The notes under the pieces were generated by a model. It ran no database searches. It was not told the DNA's origin and saw only the letters and a list, made by a program, of their open reading frames with translations. Below are positions 25,112 through 36,933 of a DNA stretch of 64,000 nucleotides, one piece after another. Origin of the DNA: Cyprinodon diabolis (lineage: Eukaryota > Chordata > Actinopteri > Cyprinodontiformes > Cyprinodontidae); NCBI GenBank assembly GCA_030533445.1, contig CM060064.1, positions 38,595,787 to 38,659,786 of the forward strand, read 5' to 3'. The translations under genes and the position numbers were made by a program. Within the stretch, counting starts at the first letter, position 1. Every line of letters begins with the position of its first letter.

Positions 25112-26004
25112 TAGGGATAGAAATCGAAAACCGGTTCCTTTTTCGTGTTTTCCAATTCCATGGCACCGTTTGGCAGCTCGCTTAACGATTCACTTAACGG
25201 TTCCAGGCAGCACCAGAGCCTAGCTCTGAGCAGCGCGACTTATGTCACGTTTTTTACGCAAGTTACGCACACGGCATTCATTAAGCAAGTACGATGTGAC
25301 CAGGCCTAAGTCTAGAATAGCAAAACAAAAAAATGGCGTCCCATCAGGTAAAGCGATCGAAAGTTTGGCTTCATTTTAAGGAAGAGAAAGATAGCAACAA
25401 GGCGCAAGAAAATACATCCAACATGCAGAAACACCTGCGCACACATCATGGCATAGATTTTAACGAATGCCGTGTTTTTAAAGCTTCCGGACAGAAGCTA
25501 AAGTTACGACCAGCATGGAAGGCAACTCTGGTGGTAAGTAGCTAGTTTTATATCACTGGCTGTGCTTAATGTGGTTCCTAGTAAATCATATGCCATTTCT
25601 GGAAATAAACCAATTTCTTACCTCTCTTTGGGGTTATTAAAAATGCTATGAAGTTGCTCCGTAGTTCAGGGAGCGAGAGAAAGGTGATGCTCGTTTATTA
25701 AATGAATGGCAGATGACTTTATTTCCCAAAATTGTACAGTAATGCTTTTTCATTAAACAGATGCCTTTTCCATTAGATTTAGATGACCGTGACGAGACGG
25801 GTAGCCTGGTTGGCTCAGAGGCTGGCAGCTCCTGTTCACTGCCTTCTGTTTTCGCCAAGGCAGGCAGAAATAGACAAATGTCACAGTGCACTTACCAAGT
25901 TCATTATTAACAGAATCGATAAGAGAATCGATAAGGAATTCAATCATTTCACCGAATCGATAAGGGAATCAGAATTGTGAAAATCTTATAAATTCACAAC
26001 CCTA
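25112..26004 (+). mobile_element. Degenerate hAT element
   Basis: The element starts TAGGGATAGAAATCG and ends ACAACCCTA. Six of eight bases agree between the flanking 8-mers TTTCTCTA (25104-25111) and TTCCTCTC (26005-26012), consistent with an aged hAT target duplication. Next to the left end is AACCGGTTCC, and near the right end AATCGATAAG is repeated several times; both are subterminal features of a hAT family seen in fishes. The only coding trace is a BED-finger-like start at 25333. Most of the transposase is gone. Confidence 0.65.
25333..25545 (+). pseudogene. BED-type zinc finger remnant of a hAT transposase
   Basis: The 70-codon frame begins MASHQVKRSKVWLHF and continues to SNMQKHLRTHHG. 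This is the start and end of a BED zinc finger, the N-terminal DNA-binding domain of many hAT transposases. The KVWxHF start and the HLRTHH histidines are present, but the segment between them that should hold the C-x2-C cysteines is missing. A splice-donor-like GGTAAGTAG follows at about 25532. No catalytic exon lies downstream within the element. It is therefore a broken transposase gene, or one that survived only as a non-autonomous carrier, and its finger cannot bind zinc normally. Confidence 0.6.
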
Positions 26005-26060
26005 TTCCTCTCCACTGTCACTGCATTCATGCTCTGTCTGAGGGATTTCTGCAGAATAAA

Positions 26061-27322
26061 CACGCTACATACTCATCTAGGAGGAGTGGATCTAGGAGGA
26101 GTGAATTCCACAAAGTCAGTGACTCAACACAATGAACTGGGTTTCCTTAATCTGAATGATTTGATAAACCGTCTCTGTACTATGAGATCACGTATTGTGC
26201 ATTGGCACTATATGATTAAACTGAATTTAATTATTTTGACAAAACTAAGGACAATATACAGATAAAAAATCTTTCTCTAAAGACTTCTCTTTTTTACACA
26301 AGTGTTTTCACCTCTTTTCTTGCTTATTTTTATTGGTTATGCCATTCAAGTCCATTAATTTAATAATTATTCGATTTCATTCACTTCTGCATCCTTTCTT
26401 ATGGTTTATTTGTGTACAATTTACTTTTCAGTCTGACTTCATGTACTGTAAACTAATAGTCGCTAATCTACCAGTTACCTTAGCTGCTCCAATACATGGT
26501 TTAACACCCCTGTTCCTGTTAGAAAAACCAGGTGGGAGAGTTTTTTATTCTTCCAGAAACTGTATTTATTCAAATACATTTAAATGCATTCATCTTAAAT
26601 TATACTAATGGCTAGAATCACCTTAATCTGGTAGCTATGATGAGACCCCCCAACATAGCTAAAAGTAGACAAAGAAAAAAAAAACCCAAAAACTAGCAGA
26701 CTAGCTTTTAAAAATGAGTTAAGGAGGAAAACCATTTATTCTGGAAACATGTACTTTGGTCTAATTAAAAAGGTCTGAAAACACTTTCTTTATTATTAAA
26801 CCTGGAGGTTACAGCACCATACAAAGTCTAACAAAATATTAAATGACTATAATGTAGAAGGAAAGGACTTTATGTGTGGCAACATCCCAACATATTAGCC
26901 AGGAAGTTGAATGAAGTTGAAAATAGGTCTTCAAATTGTCAGTTACCCTGGGCATAAAACACAGAAGGTGCAAAGTGGGTTAAGGAGACAGAATTCAGTG
27001 GTTTAGATTAGACAAGCAGTCACAAAGTCCTGCAAGTCATAGCACTACTGAAAATGTGTGGACATACAGTAGCTGAAGTATATGAAGGGTGCTCTACTAA
27101 CTCCACTCAGTTAAACCAGTTTTCTTAGGGGGAATTGACAAAAACACCAGCTGATTGTAAAAACTATGGGCCGGAATGACCTTACATCAGGGGTATTCAG
27201 TGATTTTATTGCTGTTTTTAACACTGTCTTGCTGTTCAATGAATATGTTGTAAAAATGCTTTTATGTTTTTTATTTTATACTATGTTTACATGTAAAGCC
27301 CTTTGTCGTACTAATGAAAATA
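26061..27322. other. Intergenic, no feature seen
   Basis: AT-rich sequence. A 15-base unit (TCTAGGAGGAGTG and neighbours) is duplicated at 26076-26106. No gene is supported. Confidence 0.45.
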
Positions 27323-27516
<194 letters not shown>

Positions 27517-29117
27517 TTTGCTTTAACTTATTCACTCATAAAAGTGAGTATTTCTACCCAAGCAGATGTGGATGCCCATTTCTTTGTTTAAACCATTTAG
27601 ATAAAAAGGTATACCAGAAAATGTAACCTTTTTTCCCCAGAAATCATCCATTAATTAACAATAAACAGTTTCTTCACACTATCTAATTGGCAGCACATTT
27701 GCCAAGATGCAGTTAAAGAGACTGCGTAATTAATTAAACATGAAATATCACCTTCAGAGTGTTTGAGAATACAGATGTAAAAGTGAAATTTTTCTTTCTG
27801 TGCGTACCAACACCTCAACCCAAACCTCTAAGAAAAAAAAAATAGAGCGCCACATTTTATAAGATTTGTTCTCTTTATCACTTTAATTAGCACCTCCCTC
27901 CTGTCCCCTTTGCAAATGAGGGTTAGGTGAGGGGGTTCGGGATTTGATGACTTAAAATGCACACAGCTAACGAGTTATTCATACCCTGCACAGCTGTTAA
28001 GGCAATTTAACGGCTTCTTCTCCATTCTCTTGATGCTTACTTGTCAAGGAGGGAAAGGTGGCGAGAGGCCTCAACAACTGCTCCATTATCCTAGCAGAGA
28101 CACTCCTGGATTCAAAAATGGTCACAAATTTTTATCATTCACCTGAAGCGGGAACGATTTACAGCTATTCACAACTCAGGCTTCCACCTTTTCTGGAACT
28201 TCTCACCATTTTTGTGCAACTTTTTCCTGCTTCTAAAGATGTCGATGTTTTATTGGGAAATCTTATTGCTTTTAATGCAGTTTCTGTTCAGAACTTCACT
28301 ATGAGCACATTTTCATTCATGAAGTATTCTATTACTCCACCATTGCCCATCTGTCACCATGCACTTATGATCAGAGGAAAGAACTGCATCTCCATTTCCA
28401 TGCAGATCTGTAGTGTTTGCATCATGGTGATTGGAGGTCTCACCATGCAAGTCTGGAAATGCTGACTGACATGCAAATATGTTATGTAAATTTCTTTGTA
28501 TTAAAGTTCTGAAAATATTCTCCATATCCACCAGGTACGCAAATGCTAATACGTACCTAGAAACATACAAAGTAATAGTTATGTATACAGTTTGAGTTAC
28601 AAAATCATACATTTAAACTGTTAGATGTATGAATCTCAACATTTTTTTTAAAGAATAGTAAAAAGAAATGCTTATCATGAAAGCAAGTACCTATTAAAGA
28701 GTAATCTGACTGAACAGTTACAGGCCGGTTTATGAGCTTATTAGAGCCCAAAAAATAGATTTAAAAAAGGGCTGTAAAGAATTGTTAAAATATCTCTATT
28801 GAGTAAGATAAATTGACTTTAACTCAGTGAAGACTCCATAACAGATATGAGTGATTTGATTGTTTCTACCTGGCTGGTCACTGGTCTGTATGGCATGCCT
28901 TGGTTTTCATTCCTAATGTGGGACGTACTTTAAATTTAATGCAAAAGTATCCAGTGTTGCTTTCTTTCATGTAAGTAATTTTCCAACTAATTTTTTTTCC
29001 CTTTTACTTCAAGGCTTGAGTATTGCAATTCTTCCCTTACTACTGTATAATTTTGGTTACCCAAAGTGAGAAGAATAGAAAAAAGAATAAGATTTTGTGA
29101 GAAAGAAAAATTAATTT
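27517..29117. other. Intergenic, possible regulatory DNA around 27850-28470
   Basis: No gene is supported. The stretch 27850-28100 has a TTTAATTAGCACC core and a GC-richer flank, and is non-repetitive. A 135-codon frame at 28058-28465 has no recognisable domain and begins without splice or promoter support. Confidence 0.4.
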
Positions 29118-29132
29118 ATATATATATATATA

Positions 29133-30053
29133 GGAGTATGGAGTCGGGGGCCCTTTATTAGGGGCCATCCGTTCTCTGTACAAGCGGAGCAGGAGCCTGG
29201 TTCGCATTGCCGGCATTAAGTCGGTCCTGTTCCCGGTGCATGTTGGACTCCGACAGGGCTGCCCTCTGTCACCGGTCCTGTTCATAACTTTTATTGACAG
29301 GATTTCTAGGCGCAGCCAAGGACCGGAGGGGGTCTTGTTCGGGGACCAGCGGATCTCGTCCCTGCTTTTTGCGGATGACATCGTTCTGCTGGCTCCCTCC
29401 TGCCAAGACCTACAGCGTGCGCTGGGGCGGTTCGCAGCCGAGTGTGAAGCGGCCGGGATGAGAATCAGCTCCTCCAAGTCCGAGGCCATGGTTCTCGACC
29501 GGAAAAAGGTGGCTTGTCCCCTTCAGGTTGGAGGAGAGTCCCTGCCTCAAGTGGAGGAGTTAAAGTATCTTCGGGTCCTGTTCATGAGTGAGGGAAGAAT
29601 GGAGCGGGAGATCGATAGACGGATCGGTGCGGCTGCTGCAATAATGCGGACGCTGCACCGGTCTGTCGTGGTGAAGAGAGAGCTGAGCGAAAAGGCAAAG
29701 CTCTCAATTTACCGTTCGGTCTACGTTCCTACCCTCACCTATGGTCATGAAATCTGGATCATGACCGAAAGAACGAGATCCCGGATACAAGCGGCTGAAA
29801 TGAGCTTCCTCCGAGGGTTTGCTGGGCTCTCCCTTAGAGATAGGGTGAGGAGCTCGGTCATTCGGGAGAGGCTCAGTGAAGAGCCGGTTCTCCTCCACAT
29901 CGAGAGGAGTCAGTTGAGGTGGCTCGGACATCTTCTTCGGATGCCCCCTGGACGCGGAGGTGTCTGCGGAGAGGGAGTATGGGAGTCTCTGCTTAGTCTG
30001 CTGCCCCCGCGACCCGGTTCCGGATAAAGCGGGAGACGACGAGTACGAGTACG

Positions 30054-30055
<2 letters not shown>
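29133..30055 (+). mobile_element. Rex3-like (RTE clade) retrotransposon, truncated
   Basis: A non-LTR element lies between two AT microsatellites (29118-29132 and 30056-30099). The core CAGGGCTGCCCTCTGTCACC closely matches the reverse-transcriptase stretch that I recall as conserved in fish Rex3 elements. The 5' part up to the middle of the reverse transcriptase is missing. A second loss removes the segment between PPGR and the final VWESLLSLLPP block. The 3' end (CCGGATAAAGCGGGAGAC) is present. Confidence 0.8.
29134..30027 (+). pseudogene. Rex3-like reverse transcriptase fragment, open frame
   Basis: The frame is open for 298 codons from 29134 to the stop at 30025-30027 without an internal stop. 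It covers the C-terminal half of the reverse transcriptase. HVGLRQGCPLSPVLF is the conserved block before the active site, LLFADDIVLLA holds the catalytic FADD box at about 29369, and the thumb and C-terminal part follow (LTYGHEIW, IERSQLRWLGHLLRMPPGR). After PPGR the sequence jumps to a C-terminal VWESLLSLLPP, an in-frame loss of family sequence. No endonuclease domain and no proper start exist, so it cannot mobilise itself. The open frame suggests a young copy. Confidence 0.85.

Positions 30056-30099
<44 letters not shown>
30056..30099. repeat. (TA)n microsatellite at the retroelement 3' end
   Basis: A pure TA tract of about 44 bp lies directly behind the 3' end of the Rex3-like copy. RTE elements normally end in short tandem repeats, so the tract may derive from the tail or from the target. 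Confidence 0.9.
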
Positions 30100-30101
<2 letters not shown>

Positions 30102-30120
30102 CATATTACAGCTGGTGGGC

Positions 30121-30171
30121 AATTGAGGTAGACACATACCTCAATTTCTGGGGAAATTGAGGTAGACACAT
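30121..30171. repeat. 10-bp hairpin plus third copy of one arm
   Basis: AATTGAGGTA (30121-30130) pairs perfectly with TACCTCAATT (30137-30146) across a 6-base loop. The same arm with following bases (AATTGAGGTAGACACAT) recurs as a direct repeat at 30155-30171. No gene or known RNA is associated. Confidence 0.8.
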
Positions 30172-30334
30172 CTATAGACGGACATTTATAACCAGTTAGC
30201 TTTTGTCTACATCATTGATCAAGTCTTGGTAAAGATTTTAGGTTACATTGAAGTTTTGATGAGGTTAAGGTTAAGACTAAATGTTCTGCTAATTTCAAAA
30301 ATTCAAATTTTTTCAATCAATTCAGCCATGGCTC

Positions 30335-30660
30335 TAGTGGGCGCCACAATCCTCCAAGCAAAAGAGAGTCCAGCTTGGTGAGGCGAGCCGGCTCTGTGAT
30401 TGGCAAGAATCTCTGGGGATGGTAGCAGAGACAAGGACACTTAAAAAGCTGCTGAACATTATGGACAATGCCAGCCACCTTCTGCACACTGCCTTCACCA
30501 CTGTGAGGAGCCTGATCAGTGGGAGATTGCTCCTCCCCAAATGGCAGGACCAACAGACTGCTGATCTCCCTTGTTCCCCGAGCCATAAAGCTGTACAACT
30601 TCTTACGTGGGGGAAGGTGGAGGTGATAGCTTTAAGACCAGAAAATACAATGTTGGAATT
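30335..30660 (+). pseudogene. LINE 3' fragment (CR1/L2-like), frameshifted
   Basis: Two plus-strand frames together resemble the C-terminal part of a CR1/L2-type LINE protein. The first reads KLLNIMDNASHLLHTAFTTV, and then in another frame RTNRLLISLVPRAIKLYNFL. The second is the same type of motif as RLKNSFVPHAIRLYN in the copy at 22970-23263. A frameshift separates them, and no domain remains upstream. The minus-strand frames of 93 and 113 codons over the same region are shadows. Confidence 0.7.
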
Positions 30661-32623
30661 GCGCAACCAAATCATGTTCTTTCATATTTGCCATCACTTT
30701 GCCTGTTGCAGATGTGGAATTGAATTTCTGCCCTTTTATTTCAGCACTAACAATGTTGCATAAAACCTTATTTGTGCAGTGAATCACTGAAAGTTGACTA
30801 TTCACTTCAATGATGCTTCAGGGTACTGTGCAGAAAAAATAACATCCAATCAATATGGGGAATATGTAGTCAATTTTGTTGCATAAAGAACATCTAAACT
30901 TGTGTGCTCTAGATTTAGAAGCATGTAGATTACATTAAGTTATTTTAAGGAGGTTATTTTCACCTTAGACTTAAGTGGCTCTCAAAGTATCAAAGGTTAG
31001 TACAAACTGCTGAAGACCGATTTTTGTATTCAACATAGTTTTAAGCAAAAGACAGACCTAAGATTTGTTTATTTTTTATACTTTTATATGTAATCCATGT
31101 AAATTATTCTGCTATGGCTTGTTTGTGTGAGAAGTTTTTAATGTTCTTCGTTGAAAATAATCTGCTCTCAGAGTCTCATCTTATCAGGACAAAGTTTCCT
31201 TATCCTCTTCCTCATGCTCGCTGTTTTTCTGCAGTTTCAGTCTGCAGTATACCCGGCTTTAAAGCAGATCATCAGATCAGGGTCTCAAATTCACCAGCAG
31301 ACTGTATTCCCTCTTGTCTGTTTAAAGATTTTTTTTTTACTTTGTACGTCAGTGTGACCTTGTTTTGATTAACAAGTCTTTATCCTCAGGCTGTTTTCCT
31401 AATGGTTTCAAATATGTGCTTGTGTAGACTCTGCTGAAAAAGAAGAAGCTCCACCTAATGTGTCTGTCAAGCTAAAGCAAATATCCAAACTAACATATCT
31501 TTCTGAGGTTTCTGAGGTTTAGGATTAGGAGTTTCAGCTCTTAAGTGTCAACTCAGCGCTTTTAAGACTTTTACTGACATTCACATATGGTACCTATACT
31601 CTCAGGGAATTATGGTTGACTAGTGCTTTTGATTTTGGCCGCCATATGAGACCAAGGAAAAGAATATGTTGTTTTGTTTGGTAAAAAAATGTATTGGTAT
31701 TAAATCTACAGATCTACCTGGGCTCTATTTATACTTCACAGGTAGGAATTTGTCTATTTTGGGGCTTTTTTTTCTCTTTAGATGCTACTCTTAATTTTTT
31801 GGGTTCCCTAGGGCTACATATTTTCCTCCATTAGATGGTCAAATGTTATTTTTTAAGTGTGCTATATAGAAAAATTTGAAATTGTGAATCAAACCAGTGT
31901 GCCGCTGGCATTGTGTCTGGCACAGGGAAACTGGTGAGCAATGGACTGGTGGACCTCGACCGTCACGGGGACTCACAGGCGATTCACAGGTGACTGGGTG
32001 TGACTCATTACCAGTAGTGCAAGGAATCAAAGGAAACACAAAAGAAATACAGTTTTTTTTTCCAAAAGGTAAACCATGCAAAAAGGATTTGGGATCCCGA
32101 ATGCAAACAGAGAGGAATACAGGGAGGAAGACATTTCAATATAAGGAGCCATGTCCTCATATTCAAGTGGGAGCATGTTGAAAAGTAACTGGCAGACTCA
32201 AACGTTGATGGACAACCTTCATTATATCTATATTCTTTCATGCAATTATTTTGTCCCACTTTTCATACTGTATGACTGCATGGGGGTCAGGTAAACCAGT
32301 CTATTAGAAAAAAAATATGAATTTTCTTCAAAAGCAGGCCTTAAAAGCTTTTGACAATAGTCTAATTCCAGAAAAACAAAACATATTTAGGTTTTGAAAA
32401 TGTTTTGATTTATTATTATGTCTTTTTTCGACAACTGCCAATTGCATACTTCAGCAATATCACAGTCCTGCACTGCAGAAATGTATAATCTAAATAAGTC
32501 TTTATTTTTTGTAAAAAAAAAATTTTATTTTTTTTTTTAATATAGGAGGTAAGTGAGACTTTGCCAATGGAAGAAGAGACTAATTTTTACACTTTTTACA
32601 CACGTTTTATTTATTTCTGGACC
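30661..32623. other. Intergenic, no feature seen
   Basis: AT-rich spacer. The CG- and G-richer patch at 31890-32020 carries overlapping short frames on both strands with no domain. Nothing else can be supported. Confidence 0.45.
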
Positions 32624-33325
32624 TGTAATGACTCAGAACAGAGGGACCCAGTATTAAGGCAAATCATACAGTGGGATTACTTCAAAAGCTTTTATTAAAG
32701 CAGCGACTGATCAGAGTTGCAGCTGCTGGGGCATCTGAGGCAGGTAACTCTGCTTTACAAGAGAGGGAACACAGGTTAGTGACCACAAAAACCTGATGGA
32801 GGATCATCTGAACTCATGAGTCACTAACCTGTTTTAGAGTACCGTCTGTGCACAGAGAACGATGTAGATAACAGCCGGTCAGCTTACAAGATGCAGCACC
32901 TGCTGTACAGAGAGTTCCAGAAGCCAAAACCTTGAAGGACTGACAGGAGATCAGATCCGAGCAGATGACGGAAGGCAGGATAATCCAGGGGGCGAAGTCA
33001 AGGGGCAGATCCAGGTTCAGTCCACAATGGAATCCAACAGAATATGAAGACAGGTCAGGTAAACAGATCAGAACTGGGGGAAAGGCATGCTAAAAGGTCT
33101 GAATACAGAAACAGCTCAGGATCAGACAATCAGAGCACTATTAGTATTGCTAGAGAACTCTCACCAAGGGCTCGAGAATAATCTGGCACAGATGCCTGGG
33201 AGCAGGCAGTTTAAATAGGAGCTGGCACAGATGCATATGATGAGCGGTGATGAGAAAACTGGGCACAATTGGACAGGTGAATAAAATTAGCAATCAAGCC
33301 AATCATCAGCGCCAAGATCATGACA
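32624..33325 (-). mobile_element. Solo-LTR-like repeat of 702 bp
   Basis: Read on the minus strand the unit starts TGTCATGATCTTGG and ends GAGTCATTACA, so it has TG...CA ends. In LTR order it then carries a TATA-like CTATTTAAACTG (about 33215) and, near the end, AATAAAAGC (about 32690), a polyadenylation signal. It has no coding sequence. Flanking 5-mers do not match, so the target duplication is lost or the ends are slightly off. Within it ACAGGTTAGTGAC (32771-32783) and GTCACTAACCTGT (32820-32832) form a perfect 13-bp inverted repeat. The family is not named. Confidence 0.5.
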
Positions 33326-33364
33326 TAATTGTTTTTGCAGTGTTGTTCAACCACAAAGAGAGTG

Positions 33365-33600
33365 AAAAAAACGCAGACCAGACCGATGCAACTTAACTTT
33401 TGGACAGAGCTGTAAAGGGCCCACAGATCTGGAATGAAATACCATCTGAACTGAAATCTCTGCCAGATCTGAACAAATTTAATGGAAAAAAAAAATCTAA
33501 CAATGGCTCAAATCATATCAAGTCTGCGAACATTAATTGCAAGTTTTGTGTTGTTATTGTTTATTACTGGTCTACTTTGAATTAGAAATTTGATGGCCTA
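33365..33600 (+). pseudogene. LINE C-terminal remnant
   Basis: The plus-strand frame at about 33408-33480 reads VKGPQIWNEIPSELKSLPDL, the KGPxxWNxLPxxLK motif found near the C-terminus of a large class of vertebrate non-LTR reverse transcriptases. A poly(A) stretch follows at about 33487, and a stop (TAA) precedes the frame. It is a 5'-truncated, inactive fragment. Confidence 0.65.
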
Positions 33601-35624
33601 TATGGAATTTGTTACTAAAAATGCTCCTTGTTCTGTCCCTATCAAATAACTTCATAAATAAAAAATAAAAATGTCAGCATATACCAGTAGCTGAGAGAAG
33701 AGCTCATCCTGCCTCAACACCTTATGAGGTAGCATGGGCTTCACTGGTGCTTCTCTGAATAATGCCCTCCTTGTCTGTCCTGTTCCTTTAAATGAAATCC
33801 CGGGTCCTGGCGGGTTTGCAGTAGTGTCTAACCCCTCACTCAGAGACCAGGTCATCTGTGTTTTTTCTGTTCTGTCGCACACAGAAGGAATTCCAGTAGA
33901 TATGGGAATTCCTGGTGGTCTATGGGTGCTGGTGGGATTACAGTTTTTTGTCCTGCCTCTATGGATTCTCTCAATCTAATCTGGCTTTCTTTAAAGTTAT
34001 AATGGGTTAGGTTATCTGCTTTATATATAATGAGATTTTTCCAATTTTTCTTTTTGTTGTAAAATATTTTTTTCCTTATTCGATTATACATCTTGAGATT
34101 GCGTTGATCTGTGTCCATAAAATTGTAACAAAGTTAATTCCTAAGCAGAATCAATATTTTTTAGAAAACAATGCAATCATAAAGCTATAAATAAATTGTG
34201 TATTTTCTATTGAACAAAAAGAAGAAATAAATGTATAGATATAAATAAATAAAATTATACATAGATAATATATAGCTCTGAAAGCGAAGACAATTACTAA
34301 AATAAATATTTTCTCAGATCCAGCTGTTTTTTTTTCTACTGAAATGTTCTGAGCTCTTTTGTTCTAAAAAAAAACTGAATATATTAAACATAATTCAGAA
34401 TCATAAGTGGTGAGTCTCTTGGACCTGCAAACGGCCTAAAAATCTGTGATGTAACTTTTGCTGTTGAGTCTGTTTTGGTCAATGCATAAGTGGAACCACT
34501 GTGACAAGGGCCTCCTGGTGAGTGGTGTTGTTCATCGATGAGTTATTGTTTTTAAAATGAAAGAGGTAAGGCAGATTTGGTGACTAAAATGGGTTCAATT
34601 AGTACTTCAACCAGAAAGAGGCCACTTCAGCTAAAATCATCCAAAATGAACAAGAGGCCACAGACTCAGTAAATAAACATGAGTCAATTGTTCATGAAAT
34701 ATGAAGGAAATCTACTAACTACAGACAGACTTATATAAAAATATATAACTTCCAAATGCTACAGAAAACTGAAACTTATTCTTACTTTAGCTCATTTTTA
34801 TAATTCATAGTGACACATTTACTCCTGATAAAACCATACGCAAACCCTTTTTTGTATCTTTAAGCCATCATCTGCCTGAATGGACTAGTCTCTACCACAA
34901 ACTTCCAGGAAGCAAAAGTGTTAAGTAGATCCATCTGTCCATTTCCACACATTTCTGCTTGAGATGCTCACATTGTAAACAGAGGTGCAAGGTCTGTGCA
35001 CTGTGGAGCCACAGCTCTGCTTGTTTTGTCTGCTTCCAAACTTTAAACAAAAGCTGTTGTGTCTGAAACAGCGAAGCTGAAGAAAAGAGCTGCATGAGGT
35101 GTCGACCTCAGACATAAATAAAACTCTTGGAATGTTGAAGCTTATGGCTGAAACCAGGAGATGAAGCCTACTTATAAATGGCAATAAGTGTCAGCAGTGG
35201 TAATTAATGCATTTTGAGCAGGTAATCTGATTCTGTTTTTAGAAAATATTTTCAGTGGGATGCAGCATAATTCATTGTAAAGAGCTTTAGCAGGTTAAAA
35301 CAAAATGTTTTTACTGTCTTTTGACACTAAAGCATAAGTTCACTTTATTTTAGTTTAGACATTTAGCTAATAGTAAATCCTATCCATGACCATAAACCAT
35401 TAGATCCAGAGGAGAACACTGGTTTTGATTACCTTTCTCATTTGCCTGTTTTTTAAAAAACAGTTTCAATTGTACAGTACTTTGAGAAAATAATGTAATT
35501 CCAGCTGCACCTTTAGGTGAGTAAACTGTTTTGCGCTCCTTTTACATCCTACATGTAAAAATGTTGACTAAATCAGAGAGGTCACTTCTTCATGGTTTCA
35601 TTTTTTAGCCATTTTTATTGGTAA
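33601..35624. other. Intergenic, unassigned
   Basis: No gene is supported. At 33650-33990 open frames exist on both strands (76-88 codons). The plus-strand product has a proline/glycine-rich patch (IPGPGG) but no domain. The rest is AT-rich with short A and T runs. Confidence 0.4.
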
Positions 35625-35960
35625 ATGGTAAATGGCCTGTACTTATATAACGCTTTTTCAAGTCAGGAGACTTGACCAAAGCGCTTTACACTACATTCAG
35701 TCATTCACCCATTCACGCACACACTGATGGTCGAAAGCTACATTGTAACCCCAGCTACCTTAGGGCTCACTGACAGAAGTGGGGCTGCCATACACTGGCG
35801 CCACCGGGCCCTCTGACCACCATCAGTAGACAATGCAGGTGAAGTGTCTTGGACACAACGACAATGAAAGCTGGAGCCGGAGCTTGAACGGTCAATCCTT
35901 CGATTTCAGGACAAACTCCTACATCGCGCAGAGGCTCTGCAACCGTCGCAAACCCAAGCA
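35625..35960 (+). repeat. Dispersed teleost repeat (AAAGCGCTTTAC type)
   Basis: The segment begins GGTAAATGGTAAATGGCCTG and contains TTATATAACGCTTTTTC, CAAAGCGCTTTACACTACAT, CATTCACCCATTCACGCAC and, later, GAAGTGTCTTGGACACAACG. These phrases in this order characterise a repeat that I recognise from many teleost genomes. The 80-codon frame within it is not a gene. Limits are approximate, and the family name is not assigned. Confidence 0.7.
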
Positions 35961-36933
35961 GACCTCAAGCGGAAGTGCGCAGACACAAAGCAGCTGTGAT
36001 TGGTCCTGGTTATGCCTTTCCAGCTGTCTTTGTGGTCGTCCTTCTGGATTTGGTGCTAGGGCGCGCAATTTTTAAAAACCGAGTGATAAACCGTGTGTTA
36101 TCAGCCTGCACCACTGCTACACCTCAATTAATTCTCTTTTTATTTTACAGATTTTATCTTCCTTCAGGGTTTCCTGGTAAGAATTCCAGCAATACCACAG
36201 CACTGAAGCTGAATTTATAAAGGTTTAAAACAACTTTTTGTAACTACTATGCATCTAAAAATGCTTTGTGATAAATAGTGGGGAAATGGTAGGCAATGCC
36301 TGGTGATATATGCTAAAATTGTTTGGATCTGTTTTGCTAGAACACAACAACTTTGCATTATTTGGCAATTAAACATCTAAAGGGACAAATATCATATCTA
36401 GAAATAAGAAAGGCTGATGAGTGACTTCAACATTTTATTTCCCTTTGGAATGATAAAGTATTTTAGATTAGAACTGAATATTTGGGGATTCTTAAGGCTC
36501 CATTCCCAGGCCACTTTTATTTAATATCTATATATGCTCTCCCTAGCACGGATTGTCACACATATCGATATTTCCATGTCTTTCCATGACCACAGTATAA
36601 TAAAGTCACTGTGACAGTGTGTTTATTATATTAGCAATTTGATGGTCAGATTATGGTCAGATTTTCTTGTTCATTTGTTTTCTAAAAAATCTAAGTTAGA
36701 GAACAGTGCTGACCTAGATATACTGTAGCTGAGAGATTACAAAGCATGCAAAAAATGTAGGTGTCATTATAAACTTCTCTACATGTTTACTTTCACATCA
36801 AGCATAATCACGTTGGTGAAAAAAATAAATTGGCAATTGGCCGAATTAAAAAAAAAAAAAAAACTGAGCCACCAGTGCAGAGCTTGCTTAGTATCGACAA
36901 CAGGAGATTTAAATAGGGGAACAAAAAAAGAAA
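35961..36933. other. Intergenic, no feature seen
   Basis: AT-rich spacer with a poly(A) run at about 36847. No gene supported. Confidence 0.45.

Larger units (their letters stand above)
25066..26060 (+). repeat. Dispersed teleost repeat split by a hAT insertion
   Basis: The left part (about 25066-25111) contains GGTTCTGCTGGAGGTTTCTT and the right part (about 26005-26060) contains CTCCACTGTCACTGCAT. I recognise these as adjacent pieces of a repeat that is very common in fish genomes. Here they are separated by 893 bp that look like a hAT element, so the repeat was the target. The continuation beyond 26060 (TGAACTGGGTTTCCTTAA near 26130) may belong to the same repeat. Confidence 0.6.

Noticed and set aside
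30121..30171. let-7-like microRNA because of the word TGAGGTAG
   Set aside because: Only eight bases agree with the let-7 start; the stem is 10 bp and the mature sequence is absent.
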